A stretch of DNA of 64,000 bases, from assembly GCA_022316685.1 (NCBI GenBank), contig JAKJHU010000062.1, positions 2,937,501-3,001,500 on the forward strand, written 5' to 3'. The stretch's first letter is position 1. Each line of letters begins with the position of its first letter. Both the position numbers and the translations under genes were made by a program. Shown in pieces: positions 1-15,000 of this stretch. The notes under the pieces are model-generated. The model did not search any database, was not told the origin of the DNA, and was given only the letters and a program-made list of their open reading frames with translations. The DNA comes from Progne subis subis (taxonomy: Eukaryota; Chordata; Aves; Passeriformes; Hirundinidae).

Positions 1-2191
1 GGGGTTGTTTTTGTTGTTGTTTTGTGGGGGGGTTTTGTTACTGTTTGGCAGGTGATATGCAGTGTGATGGCAAGAAGTCTTGTCTTTTTAAAGGCTTGCC
101 CAACCCTAAGAGCCAGAATTGTTCTGTCTGTGGATGCTAAATTCATTTCTCCCACCCCTTATTGTTCAATCCTCACTTTACAAGCTGTTTGAAGAGCAAA
201 GTTTGACCATGTAAGTAGTCCCAAAAGGGTGAAGATAAAATCTTAAGTGTCCTAAGTGAAGTTGTCAATCAGCAAAGGGATTAAAGAATGTATTGTAAAA
301 TGTGCTGGGGTAATAGAAAATTCTGAATGTTCAAGAGGAGAAAAGACGTGTCAGGACAAAGAAAGGAGAGTAACTTCTGGAGGCTTAAAGATGACTGTAA
401 AAGCATGTTTACTAGCTCTTCTGCTTTTCTAGGGGAATAACAGATGGCACAGTCATAGGAGTTCCATGTCAAGAATTCCCCATATTCTCAGGGGTTACAG
501 CCTGACTTGGCATAGCCCATAGTCCACACGTGAAGCGCTTCACTTTGGGGCCATCGGTTCAAACACAGCCTTGGTTAGCAGGGGAAGAAAGCTGTTACCA
601 CGGGAGGTTTTTTAATGAAGTGAGCTGGCAATCTGTCAGGCTCTTAAAGCATGGGTTTCTGAAAAACAACCATAAATAGACTTGCAAATAAACTCAGAGT
701 CAAAGAAGTAAACAGGTGTCGATAATCTAAAGAAGTGAAGTAGGCATGCAGGGAGTAACAGGCATTGAGCACTTGTGCAGCTGATAAATGGACTGTTTAT
801 ACATTCCTTCGTGGACTTCAAATAAAAAGAACTGGTCAGTGAAGCGGTGAGAAACTTCTAACTTCTACATCATCTACGTTTTCGCTGTCCAGATAAAAAT
901 AGAAATTCCTGATAGTAACATTGCTGTGTAGGCCAGGCCCCAGCAAAGTTGTGCTTTCATGGTCAGAATAGGCAGTCCTTGAGTTACTTTTTACTGTCCT
1001 CTTTTCTTGTGTATGAAATTACTGCTCTTTTGGTTGTAGTGGCTTTTTCAGAGTCCCATCCAGCTCAACTTGTGTATCTCATTCATCAGAGATCTGCTGT
1101 TCTGCTGTGGTGAAATTGAGTGACTTTCCTTTACTGGAGTCCACAGCCAAGTGCTTAATTCCTGGACAAAACGAAAGATTTCTTCTATTGTCCTCTTGGA
1201 AGCTTTGCCCTTCCACCTACCCTTGGAATGAAGGATGAGATGGTGCCAAGCTTTTTTCCACCTCTGTCGCCATTGCTTGGGATTTGAAGTTACGGTTTGC
1301 CTGAGCAGCTGAGGAAGTTGTCTTAGTGTGGTGCAGCATTTGTAAACAATGTTTGCACTGCAGTTTTCTTGTTGCCTTTTCCAGCCCTCTCATGTCTTTT
1401 TCCACCTTCCCCCACATGCATGGTCTAAGCCAAGCTAGGCAGTGCTATTCATGCAAACCTAGTTACTCCTTAGGGAAGAAACAACAAATGAGAATAACTG
1501 ACCCTGAAGCTTCTTACTGAGCATAGCAATGCTAAAAGCTGTTCTGCCTGGAGATGTGAACTTAAAATAGCTCTCAAACAAAGCTGCTTTTTTGTCTTCC
1601 CCTTTTTAGCCCTGTCTTGCCACATTGTGGTCAGAAGTGCTATTTTTTAAAGTCTGACAGTCCTGGATATTTTCTTTGACTGAAATCAGTGTGTGCTCTG
1701 ACATGAAATCATCTGCTTTAGGGAGAGAAGAGAAACCAGCTGCCACATCACCAGGGTTCCGTCTGCCCACCACCCTGTGTACATGTGATGGGGACACAAA
1801 AGCGATAATATTCGGTTTTTTGCTCGTGTCTGTATGTGCTCTGCAAATTTCAGTTCAGTGCCTCACTGCTATCCCAGTACCTGATTTACCCTTGCCCTTC
1901 AAAAGCACAGCTGGGATTCCTGCTTTCCACTTGCACCTCTTTCCCTGGCTGCCAAAGGGAGCAGAGTTGAATGGATGAGCTGAGCCCTGCCTGGATGGTA
2001 GGTGGTGACGTCAGTGTGCATAATTGAAACGCATCGATTTCCCTGGAGTGCAGAATTGAAAGGCAGGAGGTCGAGCCAGCAGGATATGTGCTCTTGATCT
2101 GGAGGAACAGTGAAGTAAGGCAGCAAAAATGCAGGAGCAGCTCGCTTTGCTGCACCACCTAAGTGATAGCAGCCTCAGCTGAGAATTGGGG

Positions 2192-2237
2192 AATAAACCT
2201 CCTCATAATAAAATTAAATAAACCTCCTCATAATAAA
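2192..2237 (+). repeat. Direct duplication of about 21 bp, 25-bp spacing
   Basis: The string aataaacctcctcataataa occurs at 2192 and again at 2217, separated by attaa. It is a small local tandem duplication with no visible role. Confidence 0.85.
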
Positions 2238-5200
2238 GGTTTTGTGGAGCCTGTCCTAGCTCTCCTTTAAAATGGTGGCGAGCTGGCAAGATGTGGGCAT
2301 TAAAAAAAGTGCAGATTAAGGACTTGAAACTGAACACAAACTGAATGGCACTAATTTCAATTAATTGTTGCTTTATCTTGTCCAGCACTTTTTCAGTGCT
2401 TTCATCTTGCTGCTTTGAAGAGTAAATAGATTTTGTAGTGAGGACAATATGTGCTTTTCTGGCTGCAGGATCGTTTCCTTCTAAACTTTCCTTCCTTTTT
2501 CCTCTGAAATGTCTTTTTTTGGTCTTTGGGTGCACTTGTTACCTGTATAACTCAGATTTAATGATGCCATATGAAAATCCCTGCTGATTTCAAAAAGCTG
2601 GGTTGTCTATTTGAGTCATAACCTTTTAGAGATTCTGGAGACCTGTGTATTTTATTTTGGCTCTGGAAAGAAAGATGAAAAACCATTGTAGAAATGATAG
2701 TTGTTTAAGCTGTGGTTGCTTTCTGCCTGCCTAGGCAAGGCCTAATTAAGTGCTTTCTTGCAAACATATAATAATTGTGATATCTTTAGCTGCTTTGTGG
2801 TACAACTTCACCCCATGAAAGACAGAACTTCACAGATGGTTTACATTCTCCTGAACAAAACATAGCCCAGGAGAGCAGGCATGCTCTGGAGCTCTGCTCT
2901 TTGTGCAGCTTGCTAGCTGAAGATGGTAAGTCAGATAGGTTTTCAAGCTGAATTAAAGTAATTTATGGAAATTAGGGTTTTGACCATATTTTTGATTCAG
3001 GGCCGTATTGATAGCTTACAACTCTTTCTCTCATTGAGAGAAACTCTCTAGTGTAAATAAAGTATGAAAGCTTGTGAATTCTTTTCTTAGAGAATTAGAT
3101 GATCATGCCTAAAACAGAGCAGGTGTCAGAGCCTAAAGGCTGATCTTTTCCAAGTTACAATGCACCCAGAGTATTGCTTGCCACTACAGATGGGCTGGAA
3201 TTATGTCCTGTTTGTATCCTTACCTTTTTTTAAATTTTATTTTCCTGTGCTTGCCTCTGCCTCTCCGTCTGAAGCTTGTGCAAGGAAACATGCCGATCAG
3301 TTGGTACAGGTATTTTATGTTCTCTGTGTCAGGATTCCAGAAGAAACGGGATCAGGATTGTCTTTTGTTTTGTTCCGTAGCTGTGTGGAAGAGGGCTTGA
3401 GGAGGAATGTCTTGTGACACTTGAGAAGTCTCAGGTGCTGACCTGTGAACTCAGTGAGACAAATATATTTTTTCAGGCACCCAACCAAGAGCTCCGAGAA
3501 CACTCATGGAGAGTGGGAAGAATATTGCACTTCAAATGTTCTGTCCTTAAGCATCAAACCTTAATTTACATCCCACGGGCTTATTGCCCTTGTACAAAAA
3601 TAAATCTGTGGGTATTTGTATAATTTTCCTGCAAAATTATAGGAAACACAATCTAGACAGCTAAGGCTTATTCCTCCTGTTATTTTTTAAGTAGTCTAAT
3701 TTTAAATTACTTGAACAACAGACTTCCACAACTTCCCTTGAGTGTGCCAAGTTGATAATAGAGCAAACATTGAGTTGGACTCTGTTCCCCAACAGCCCTG
3801 ATGTGGGTATGAGCTTTTCTGTACTGCTTTGTCACAGTTTCTGATGGCAGCCCTTTGGACTGCTCCAACTGATGTTTCTCCAGAATTTTTTTTTGAAAGC
3901 TAGTTAGTTGTAGCCCTAAAAAGAGCAATTAAGATCCTGGAACAAAATTCTGTCCAGTGTACAGCTACTATGAGTGCTAGAAAAAGGCAGTGATAAATCT
4001 ACAGGTTTTTAAAACAGAAGTTAAATATGGGAGTGTTAAAAGAGCAGTTGGAGCCTTTCTTAAAGGCTGCAAGATGAAATACGTCTGTATTTTTAAAGAG
4101 GTGTGTCCTTAAAGCATGCAGAAGATTTAGTGGGTAGATCCAGACAAATAATTTTTATTCTTTCTTTGGCTGTTAAGTAAGCTGGCTTCTTGGCTTTGCT
4201 TATGCAATTTCTAGCTAAAAGTAGTGGTAATGCAACTTAAAAAAAAGAGTCAAACAAAAAAAAGGAACTTGTTTTCTCAGACGTGTCATACTGAAGTGAT
4301 TGAAACTGCATATTTTTTTTTTTTAAATACTGACAATAAACCTCTTCTGCCAAGACTCTGCTGATTTTTAATTTTTTTTTCAACTTTCACTGACTTTGCA
4401 AACTAAGGGAGATTGTTACGTTTCTTACAGCCTCTGCCTTAAGGTATAAAGATATCCATATCTTCATGATTTGCATGAAACAGCTGAAGTTCCCACAATT
4501 GCCTAGGGGATGGATCTCATCTCACCACAAAGCTTGTGTTTGTTTTCCACTTCTCTTGTGATAGTTGTGCCATGTGGGGAGCCAGGGGTGCTGCTTGTGT
4601 TTGCTTAGGCAGGGGAGCTTCCAGCATGGTCTTCAGTTGAAACTCATTTCCAAAATCAGGGGGAAGGGAAACAAATACCTTTCAGTGGTAGCATGAAGTG
4701 GATATTGTAGATAAATAGATTTAAGCAAAGCACGGGTCTGTATGTATGGAGCTCCTGGTTGCATCGGCTGTTACAGCCTCCAATTATGCATTAACAGGAA
4801 GGTTGTGTGGCTACATTTCCGACCACAAAAGTGCTGTTGTTCCTTTCTGCAATATCATCAAGAACTTAATAACACCAGCTGATAGGGTTTAATAAACCCA
4901 GTGAAACCGCGGGACTGGAAGAGAAAGTTGTAAAATTCAGGAACTGGTTTTGATGAGCAAGCTTATTGTCTTTGGCCTTTCTCAAGGTGGAAATGTCTGT
5001 TAGCACTTCTTCTTTGGACATGGGTACTGAATTTTCTCTTGGACATTTTTGACCAAGATTTCATTTAAGAGTTCTCAGTTTTAAATGTGCACTGCAGTGA
5101 TAGGAATGCATTTTGAAATTTAGGATGGAAAGGAATCAAGACCAAACTAAAAGCTGAGTAGATTGTATTCCTTGTTCTGTTCTTGCAGCACTATAAATGC

Positions 5201-8200
5201 AGGAAAAGTCTGACACTTGATTCTTCTGAGATATTTACAGAGTTGAACATGGCTGACTTGTTGGTGATGGATAACAGCTTTCCCTTTGGAATTTCCAGTG
5301 CAATTTTTGGTGACTGAAATAGCCTGTCAAGAGCATCCTTAAACTTTTAGAAGAAGATTTCTCTGTCCCCGCACTAGAACTATTCCCTCCACTGTTCTTG
5401 GCAATTTGGAATGGAGAGGTGGTACTTACTGCAGGGAATAACTCTTCTTTCTAGAAGGGTTTCCTTTTCACTGAAGGATCTAAAAAACAAAGGAGAGAAA
5501 AAAAAAGAGAAAACCAACTGTGTGGCTTTTCCTGCTTATTGTTTGTGGCAGATTCAATCCTTAAAAGAATTAAAGCAGTTTTGGTTGCCTTATCTCAAAA
5601 TTCGTGTAATAATGATTTGTTAAGTATTTCTAGGTATATCAAGATATGGAACAATTTTTTTAGTGTTTTTAATTAAAAAAAAATAATTTAAAAGTGAATT
5701 TTTGGTCTTTAAAGAAAGCTGCACCCGTTTTCTTTGTTTAGGTAGTGAACTGGAAAGTTAAAGGATGCATTGAAATAATTAATTTATATAAACTAAACAA
5801 TGGTAAGGTAGCACGTTTTAAAATTGGGCACTTCTATTCCTTCCAAAATCTCAAAGCCATAGTCAGGGGTTTGTGTTTAAAATGGACTTTGAAGAATTGA
5901 ATTTTAAAGGATTGTAGCAACAATTTGCAGAGCACTAATGTGTCTCCTTGGGGTGTGCTTTTGATTTACTACTTAAGGAGCCAGGTCACTATAGAAAAAA
6001 CTTCCTATAAAATCAGGAATACTTGATATTGAAACTGCGTATATGCAGATTTCTCTCCTTAAATGAAAACAAACTTGTTTTAAAAATAGAATCCCTGACT
6101 TTCCTTTTTATGTGAAGGGAAGGATGAGTATGTATGTATGAAATGCAGAAGAAACTCAGTGAACACTTCTGCAATCGCTAGCTGACCTCTTTAGGCTAAA
6201 GATTTTATTCAAGATTTGGCTGAAAGTTGTTGGCTGGGATATTTTCTTCCAAATTTCAGCATAAATTCCTAAGTTTTCAAGCAAGTCGGCACCATGACAG
6301 GGTGTGGTAATGTGGTAGCTGAATTTAGCCTTGGACCCCTACCTGGGCTGCCTGCTGTGAGAAGAGACACTGATCTGTGCACTGAGGATGCCAGAAAAGC
6401 TTTCACGGTTTCAGTGCTTGTGGTATCCATGTCTAGACAAAGCCTTTTCTAAATCTAGACTGAAGTTTTTTTCCCTGGACAAGACTTAGTGAAGCTTTCC
6501 CTGTTTACCAGAGGGTTTGAAGTAGTTGTTTTCTAAATAAACACACACAAATGATTGCTTGTTTTCTTCTAACAAAACTACTTTCTAGTATAGGAAGTCT
6601 CCTTTGGCTGGGGAACTTCAGTGTTCAGATGGAACTCGCTGACATGTTCTGTGTGGAACAATATAAAGAAATGTTCTGTATCGCCCAACATCTGATACCT
6701 CAAGTAACCATTGCTCAGGACTCGTTTGCTCGCAGGATCACACTTGGTATTTGCATGGCTGGTGATGGGTTTCAGGCCAGTTGCTGAAGCAGTCTGGCTC
6801 AGTCTTTCCTAGGCTTTGCCCCTTTATAGGGGCTGAGGTGATTAACTTCGCTTTTACACTGCTGTCGGGAGCGCCCTTCCAGCTTTGGCCTGGTAATCTC
6901 AAATCCTGTTGCCAGCCCCTCCTGTTAGGGGAGGAGGAAAGAGGGACCCTGGGTGTAAGAGGGCTGACCTGCTGGAGGTTCTCCAGTCCCACCTGCACGT
7001 GTGTAATAGATTCCCACTAAACGAGGCTTTTTTTAAAATCTGCTCTTTGTAGGGTCAACCTGCTCTGCTGGGTTCTTAACCTGTCTTTCCCCCATGAGTG
7101 ACCTTTTCTTTCCTAGCAAAATCACTTTTTTACTGGAGTACTTCTAAGTAGCCACCATGAACTGAGACTAGAAACAGCTGCTCATCCCAGAGGTGAACTT
7201 TATTTTATTGAGCAAATTCCTTATATGTCAAAATTAAAATGGCAACTCTGCAGGAACTAAAGCCTCTTGATTGCACCAAAACTGGATCCGGGGTCTTTGG
7301 ATTCTACAGACATCTGCTGTTTTAAATCGTATTGACACATTGCAAGTCATCCAAAAGTTGGTTTTGTAAAGGCCGAGGTAGATAATTTAGAATTGAAGTG
7401 ATATATTTTTGATTCTTCTCTGCACATCATTATCTTTGCTTACAGCCTTGTAACACTCCCAGCACAGGATAAGAGAGTAATCTTGGGCTTTGAACTATCT
7501 ATTTAAAACCTTGTGGTTCAGTTGCCAGCTGCATAGCTATTCCTTGGTGCCTCATTGCCAGGAATTGTACTCTGCCTTTGGAAAACATAGCATGGATTTT
7601 TTTGATCCTAATTTTTTTGTTGCTAGGTGTGAATATCCTTTTTGATGTCGTTAGATACCTCTTTCATATTGCAGCTTGTAAGAAACTCATGTTCTGGGTC
7701 AACATCTGGAGCAACATGACACTCAGTAACTTCTTGATGTTCTCTTAAATGTTATTTTTGATTCTGCCAGTGCTTGTTTACTGCAAATTCAGGTATCACT
7801 GAACTTGACCAGTAAGAACTGTTTTCAAGGAGAGAAGGGGCAGTTTAGTTAAACCTTTGCACTAGGTGTTGCCTTTGTTTAGGAATCAGGATGTAAAATC
7901 AGATTCAGAGCTTCAATACTATCTGCTAGAGAATCTTCATGTGTTGTCTTCATGGGTTAAGCTTTCTTTTGTTTAATTGGCCATTAGTCCTGGGAATAAA
8001 CAATTGAGTTTGTTTCAGGGTAAGGAGGAAATCTGAGAACCTTAGGAGTTTCACAAATATAGGGGAAAAAGTGACTTGCTGCTTTTGGCACCCTTGACTT
8101 TACCTTTTAGGGTGATGTGTGCTGGGACTTGAGTATCCATCCTCTCTTGTATTGCTTGGTTACATAAAAATTAATCTGCCAGGAGGTTAAATATGCAGGT

Positions 8201-8239
8201 CTGTCTGTTGCGAGAGATCTTATGTTAGGCTTAAAGCAT

Positions 8240-8390
8240 CCCTTGTGACTCCATCCTTGGAGATACTCAAAACCCAGCTGGGCACAGTCCTCAATAACCT
8301 GTTTTAGCTGACTCTGCTTTGAGCAGTGGGATCGACCTCGGCAATCTCCAGAGGTCTTTTCCAACCTTAATTATTCTATGGTTCTGTGAC
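8240..8390 (+). mobile_element. CR1 retrotransposon 3' fragment
   Basis: It carries the CR1 tail signatures ccttggagatactcaaaacc, gaggtcttttccaacctt and attctatggttctgtgac in sense orientation. 5'-truncated, as most CR1 copies are. Confidence 0.85.
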
Positions 8391-11300
8391 TCACAATTTC
8401 TGTTTGACCTACTCCTCAAGCAAGAGTTTTAAGCAATATGGATTGGTGTACTTCCCTAATCAGCAGCCAAATCAAGTTTCTTAACCAAGAAGAGAAAAGG
8501 CAACGTGGATGCCTTCCCCCAGAAATGATCTGTCTTTTTCTGCAGCCAAATACTGATCTGATGGAAGCTAATGGTGTGGCAGGCCTCCAGCTTAATCCTG
8601 TCTGGGTCACCGTAGTACGGACTCCAGTTGTTGAGTGTGGCCTGGTTAGGACAGACCAGTTTTTCTCTGCGTGCACATGGGCTGTTTTTTCATGAAAGGA
8701 TTGTAACTTTTGTGTTCAGTGAAGGAAGCCAGGAGAGGAGCGTGCTGGAAGCTTCTCTGTGCTCCATTCTGTCTGTAGAAAAGACTCCTGAGAGAATGAG
8801 CCACCCAGCCTGGTCACTCCAGTTACAGAGAGTGAAAGCTGCTCTTGTTCACTCTTTGGGTGGTCATTTGAGTGTCTGTGGACATCACACCCAACTGACC
8901 TGAGGTAGGATTGAAACAGATGTGGGCTCAGATTGTCTATGATGTTCAAGTGAAGGTCAAACTCACCTTTAGTAAGGGATTGAGTTTGTTTGCAGGTGTT
9001 TTGCATCCACACCTGCCTTGCTGCAGGTTGTTTTGCAGTGTTGTCAGCTTCTCCCACACATTCCCTGCGTGGCTTTAAATCCTTCCAGGGAAAACAGCCT
9101 TTAATACCAAGGTACCTGTTTTGTTGACCATTTTCATTAGACGTTACCTTGCTCTGAATTTACTTACATAAGCTGATGTTAATGTGGCATGTGGTGTAAC
9201 TAGTAAATAGCTCTGTGCTAGAAATGAACTGCCTTGTCCTCTGGAGTGAAGGAATGTGGGAATCTAATGCTTAGATCCGGACACACAGCGCCAGTAACTG
9301 CTGGCTGTGTCCATGGAGGAGGTGTGTGGGTACCACAGATTCTCTCCGGGGTGTCCTGTGAGTTCCTGAGATAGCAAATGTTGAGTAACCTCGGGGTTGC
9401 TCCCCACAGTGTACACTGGGGTGAGCTCTAGGCCCTCCATGCAATACCCTGGCAGGCTGTGTTCCCCAAAACCTCCACGTGTGGTGGGCACAGGGGCACG
9501 TGGAAGCACTGGAACAGGTAGAGTGCAAGCTACAGAAGGCAGCTCCTCTTGTGTCCAGTGAATAATGCTGTATTGTGCTTGTCAAGGGCAGAGTTTCACA
9601 TTTCATTACAGCTGGGTACTGTAAACTTGCTGCTTTATTCTGTTTCTCTAAGATACTACCACATCTCAATCTGTGGCTGTTTATAAATGTGCCAGCAACC
9701 TTGGACTCAAGTCCCAGACATGTCTAAATACTGATCTTTCTGTTAAACCTGAGTCTCTGCTGATCTGCTTAATGCCTGTATTGCTGTCAGATTTCAGGAG
9801 TTAGCCACGGGACTAATGAAAGTGAAGTCCCTGGTCCACAGTGTATATGCGAAAGGGAAAACCAAGCTTGTTCATGATCAGATTAGAGTAGTGCTGAATC
9901 AACCACACTGTTGGGGTATTTTAGATATTTCTAAAAGCAATTCAAAGACACAAAATGATTTTTCTGCTTCTGGGATAATGGACTCCTGGGCAACATATAA
10001 TATATGCTTGGAGCACTTAGAACAGTTCTTATCTCCTAAATTCTCTTATGTAATTTGGTGAAGCGATTATACTCGCATAGCTTATAGTTATCTTACATTC
10101 CTTTATTACCTGTGGGGACACAGATGTGGCATAAATTGCCTGAAGTGTTTCTTTACATAGCAAAGCTTTGCCTTTGAGGGAAAACAACATTCAAATTTCA
10201 TTTTCCAAAGTAAACAACATGCAGGAGCATACCAGCAGCTGTTCTACCAAAAGCACAGTTTTCTGGAAATTGTATGAACAGCCTTTCCACCCAACAGTTA
10301 TTAACACTGTTTCTGGCAGCTCTGCACACAGACAAAATTCTGGAAGTCTCTTGCCACCTTCACCTTTCAAAGCTGTAATTCTTTAAAACAGAGGAAGAGG
10401 CAAAATTTCATCCGTCCAGTCAAGGAAAGGGAGTTTCAAATGACAGGGTCATCTTCCTCACACTTCTTCCCACCCCACACAACTCTTGTCAGAGGACAGT
10501 AGGTTACAGAAATGGCTACAGTATCAGCTGCTTTCACAGAAATTCAGCTTCATGCAGCTAAAGGCCTTGAACCCAATAATTTTGCATAGCCTTCAATGAA
10601 GCTGTTTTGCTTTGCATAGATGTTTGCAGTCATGGTTAGGAGCATGTGATCCTGGCTTGGCACATGGGCTGTGCCTATATTGTCATGTCTACATCTCTAC
10701 AGTAATATCAAAGCACTGGACTAGTTAGGAGGCAAATCCTAACATGTGGTCTGTTTCTTTTCAGTCTCAGAAAACTGTGTTCTCTTAAGAAACTGAGTAA
10801 TTGCCTTGGGCCTTTCTTGTTGGAGAGTGCTCTTGAGCCCCACTTCCATGATTTCAAATACTGAATTACAGGACAAAAGCCAACACCTTTTTCTGCCACT
10901 CCTGGAGGTGTTCTGCCCTGTTTTTTATATTGATGTAAGTAGGTCAGGAGGTAGAGGAGACTGGAAGGGCTGATCACAAGTGTTGACCACAGCCTGTGGG
11001 AATCTTCCACGTGAAGATCCATCAGTCTCCTGGCCCATGGCGTTGATATTGCCTCTCTTTTCTGAAAAGACTGCTGCATCCAAATGCTTTCTTTGTTTCT
11101 TTCACAAAAAAAGGACCAAATTGTGTTTAGATGGGGAAGAATCTAGTTTGAGGTGGGAAGGGTTCCTGTTCCTGCTCTTAAATTCAATAGTGTCAGACAA
11201 TCTGATGGCCTTTCACTTGGAAGAAAAAAAGAAAGGAGAAAGAGTGATCCCTGTGATCAATGAGTACATTAAAATGTGTGCTAGTTGTGGATTGTAGAGG

Positions 11301-11974
11301 TGGAAGAAGCTAAAGCAATCCCAGAATGGGCAGGAGAGGGATGTACTGTACACCCTATTGTGCCATTCTCTTCTGAAAACTCATCTGGTCAAAAACATAG
11401 TACAGCTATAATTCTTAAGATCACACAACTTTCCCATCTTTCAAACTCCTAAACCCCATACCTGACAATATGCAGTTTTTTCCTCGGGAAGCATAGGAAA
11501 AGAAAGCTTATCCTAGTCCAAGAGAGCTTGATTTGACCTTGGCATAATGAAGGTCGAAGGGAGATGTGGTATTGTCTATAAATATATGAGGGAAAGCTAA
11601 TGCATAGGTCAGCATCATCACAGGAACAGAGAGGTATAAACTTGGCCTGGAGATTAAAAGAAAGCTATTGATCCTAAAAACAACTGGCTCAGGAAGAAAT
11701 GTCTGAGTTGATAACAGGGATGAGACATAAAGCATTAATAATCTCACTGGCCACAGTGTGATACGGGTAGGAAATTGCCCTTTTTATCAGCATTGGATCC
11801 TTTTTGTCTGCTTTTTGCTCTTCAAATGAGCATTTCCCTGTTCTTCCCCATAGTTACAGAACATAAAGCAGAAATTACCGCAAAAGATGCGTGCCCGGCC
11901 ACTGGAAGGGAGATGAACTTTCATTATTTCAATGTCCTTAACAACATACTTAAACTTTTGTTCAGCCAGGCATT

Positions 11975-12031
11975 TGGGTCAGATGATTGCTGTAGGGCTC
12001 TTCCAACTGGAAGAGTCTGTTCTATCCTAGA
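11975..12031 (+). mobile_element. Short CR1 remnant
   Basis: The segment gatgattgctgtagggctct followed by tccaactggaagagtctg and ttctatcct resembles the CR1 end, strongly diverged and only about 55 bp long. Confidence 0.45.
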
Positions 12032-15000
12032 AAATAAACAGGAGTGTTAGAGAAATGAAAGGTTAAAAGCCAACATTGCTTATTACTTGTGGTCACTCCC
12101 AAGTAGTTCAAGAACCAAATACTGAAGAGTTTTCTGGTTTGCCCCAGGAAACAAATTTTTCTCTATAGTTAGCCAGATCTTTCAGGTCCAAGGAAAACAC
12201 ATGATAATTTCTGGAGTTTATGTATGGGAAATGACAGAGGAGTGGAGATGTGGATTTTACTGGTATCTCCCTGTGTAATAAGAAACAAACCCTTTACATT
12301 TCTCAGGCCTCAAACTGGAGAAAACAAAGCTTTCTTAATAGCAGCATTCGTTTCTGTTAGCACAAACTAATAGCAAATATATAGATATAAAATTCTCTCA
12401 TGCCAGTGAGCAACTAGAGCAAGGGTAGTTTTCAGGTGTTGAAGATCACAGGTTGTTCTGTGCAGTTAATGCTCCCCAGGAGCACCACATGGATTTCCAG
12501 GAAAGCAGCTACCGTCTGCCATGCTGTGGTGCTACCACCACTCTTGGTCATTCCCAGTTTACAGAGCTGTGCTCTGCTACCTGTCTGTTCTGGCTGACTG
12601 AGCTTGAAAGCAGAAGTGGAATGAAGTTGAAGAAAATTGTTCATAATTTCAGTATTTTTCTCTACCAGGTTTGCCAGCAGCAGCCTGTTGGTATTGTCAC
12701 TGAGAAAGTCACAAGTGTCCTGCAGTCTCTTGTGCTCCTTCTTGCCGCATTAAAAGCATTTTGGAAAAGGGTCATTCTGGCTAGTGCTCAAATACAGGCT
12801 GTTAGGGAATAAGAGATTATGGAAGTTATGCAGTTGGAGTCCAAGGTCCAGAACTGAGTCATCTGCCAGTGGAAATGCTGGACTGCCCTGGGGCAGATCC
12901 TGGCCTGTGAGCAGCCCAGGAGCGGAGCAGTGCCTCAGTCCTGTCAATCCATGCTGGGCAGTCATTGTTCCACAGCGCAGGCAGTCAGCGTGGTGAGCTT
13001 TGCCTGTTCACTGAGTGCACACAGGTGTGTTGCACTAAAAGTGCTCCTAGCTCCCTTGGTGAGGGCTCTCAGATCCACATTTAGCAAAGGGAATGCTCGT
13101 GCCCCCTCCCAGGGCTGCTTTCTCTGCCAGGTATCCTCAGCTGAACCTTCCAGCTATCTGCCTCAGACCCCCAGATATCCTGGCAGAGGAATGGCCTTTA
13201 TCCAAAGGAGGATGGAATTAAAAAGACTAGACAGAGCAGTCCTTGAGGATGAAAGGCAAAGAGAGATGTGTCCTCGCTACTAGGAACAAATTCTGCCGAT
13301 GGCATCTTTACTCTTAGGTGGGATTTAATCTCTGACTAATTCCTACCAAGTCTTTTCATGTCCCCACCAGTGCAGCTGTAGTTGAGGAGGCTGGTAACGT
13401 CTGCCTCTGGGAGCGATGACTGCCATCTTCCTGCAGGAGCTGCTTGCCAAAGCCTCGGGGAGAAGAGAGCAAATCTCAGAACCACCTCCACCTCTTTCCT
13501 CTAACTGATTTCCTAACAGATTTTTGTTCGCTCCAGGCACTGAGCTTGGCGTGGGCTTTGCCGAGAGAGGCGTCCTGCGGCTTCCACGGCTGCAGGGAAA
13601 TGGCTCTCTGGGCAATTGAAACCGCTCCGTGTTTACTGAGAGTCAAACGTCCAGCCAAGTGGGGAAGGTGCTGCCTCGTTACTATTTATAACCAGTGTAA
13701 CAATATGTGCAATTGGTATTATCTGATATCCAGAGCTGAACTCAAAGTTTGGTGTTGGGAGTTTTGGGTTTGCCATTCTCTGCCTGCAGCTTGGGTTGTT
13801 TTCGGGGTTCTGGTATATTTTGTAGCGTGAGGAAATGCAAACTCTTCGTTCTGTCTGTTTGTCAAGATTGAGCCAAAATGTTGGACTGGTTATTTGCCAA
13901 CAATACATTCTTGTCTCCTGGTAAAAGCTTTGCTTGTACCCACGAGGAAAATGAACGATGGGGAAGCATTAGACACAGCAAATTGTGTAACAGAGACAAA
14001 CTTTCATTAAGTTGCTAGATTTCATCAGTTGTCACTTGATGGTCTCACAGTTTATTAGTTGCTAAAGTCAGGATTTTGCTTCGCTTTTTAAAATTATTAT
14101 TCTTACTGAGGATTGTGGAGCATGCCAGAGTGCAAAGGGTTGGTATTCTTATCTTAGAAAGATGAAAGATTTATGTGAGTAAATTTATGGAGGGTTAATA
14201 CTAAACTAAGTTTAGCATACTCTCAAGGGTTCCAGAATGTAAGCATAGTAAGAGTATTTTGAGGAAAGGATGGGATAAAGACTTTGCCTCTGAAAATAAA
14301 GTCATGTCTACAGGAACACAGTCTGGGGGAGGTTATAGAGGAGATATGTAGGATATGTGGAATAGACCTCAACCCAAATAATCTAATTTATGAAATAGAA
14401 TTTATAGGATTAACTGTGTGGGTGTGTTTTCTTCCTGCGACAAATTGGGATTTCTTTAACATTGTGCGCGTTGAATGTGTTCAGTATCTCTCCTATTATC
14501 TAGAATTTCCATGCCTTTAGAGTCTAATGAGTAAGTTTTACTGTAAAAAGAGATGTAACCCCATAGTGAATCTGACCAAAAAGATAAGCCATGATGGAAA
14601 GTAGTCTCATTCTGGTTTCTTTCAAATCCTTCTTGGTGCCCTGTTCAGACTCTGCTCAGTCAGTAGTGCTCTTGCTGAGGTGTGTAATTCTCCACCTCTG
14701 CAAAACAAAATGAAATTACTTAATTGTATATTATGGTCTGATGTGGGAGGACAGTACGAGGCTGTGAAGCCTGGGTGTTCAGAAACAGCCTGATCTAACC
14801 TAGATGGAGGTTTGTTGTCGTTGCCATTTCTGATTTGAGGTGTATGGACAGACTGCAGAGCACATATTTCCGTGCAGAACTTGGAAGGAGAAGGGAGGGC
14901 TGGGTAGTGGTTTGGGTTACAGGAGCAGGGTACACCCATGAGTGGTTATAAACACACCATGGGCTTTTCTTTGGCAGCAGTGAAGCTCGAGGGTGTCAGC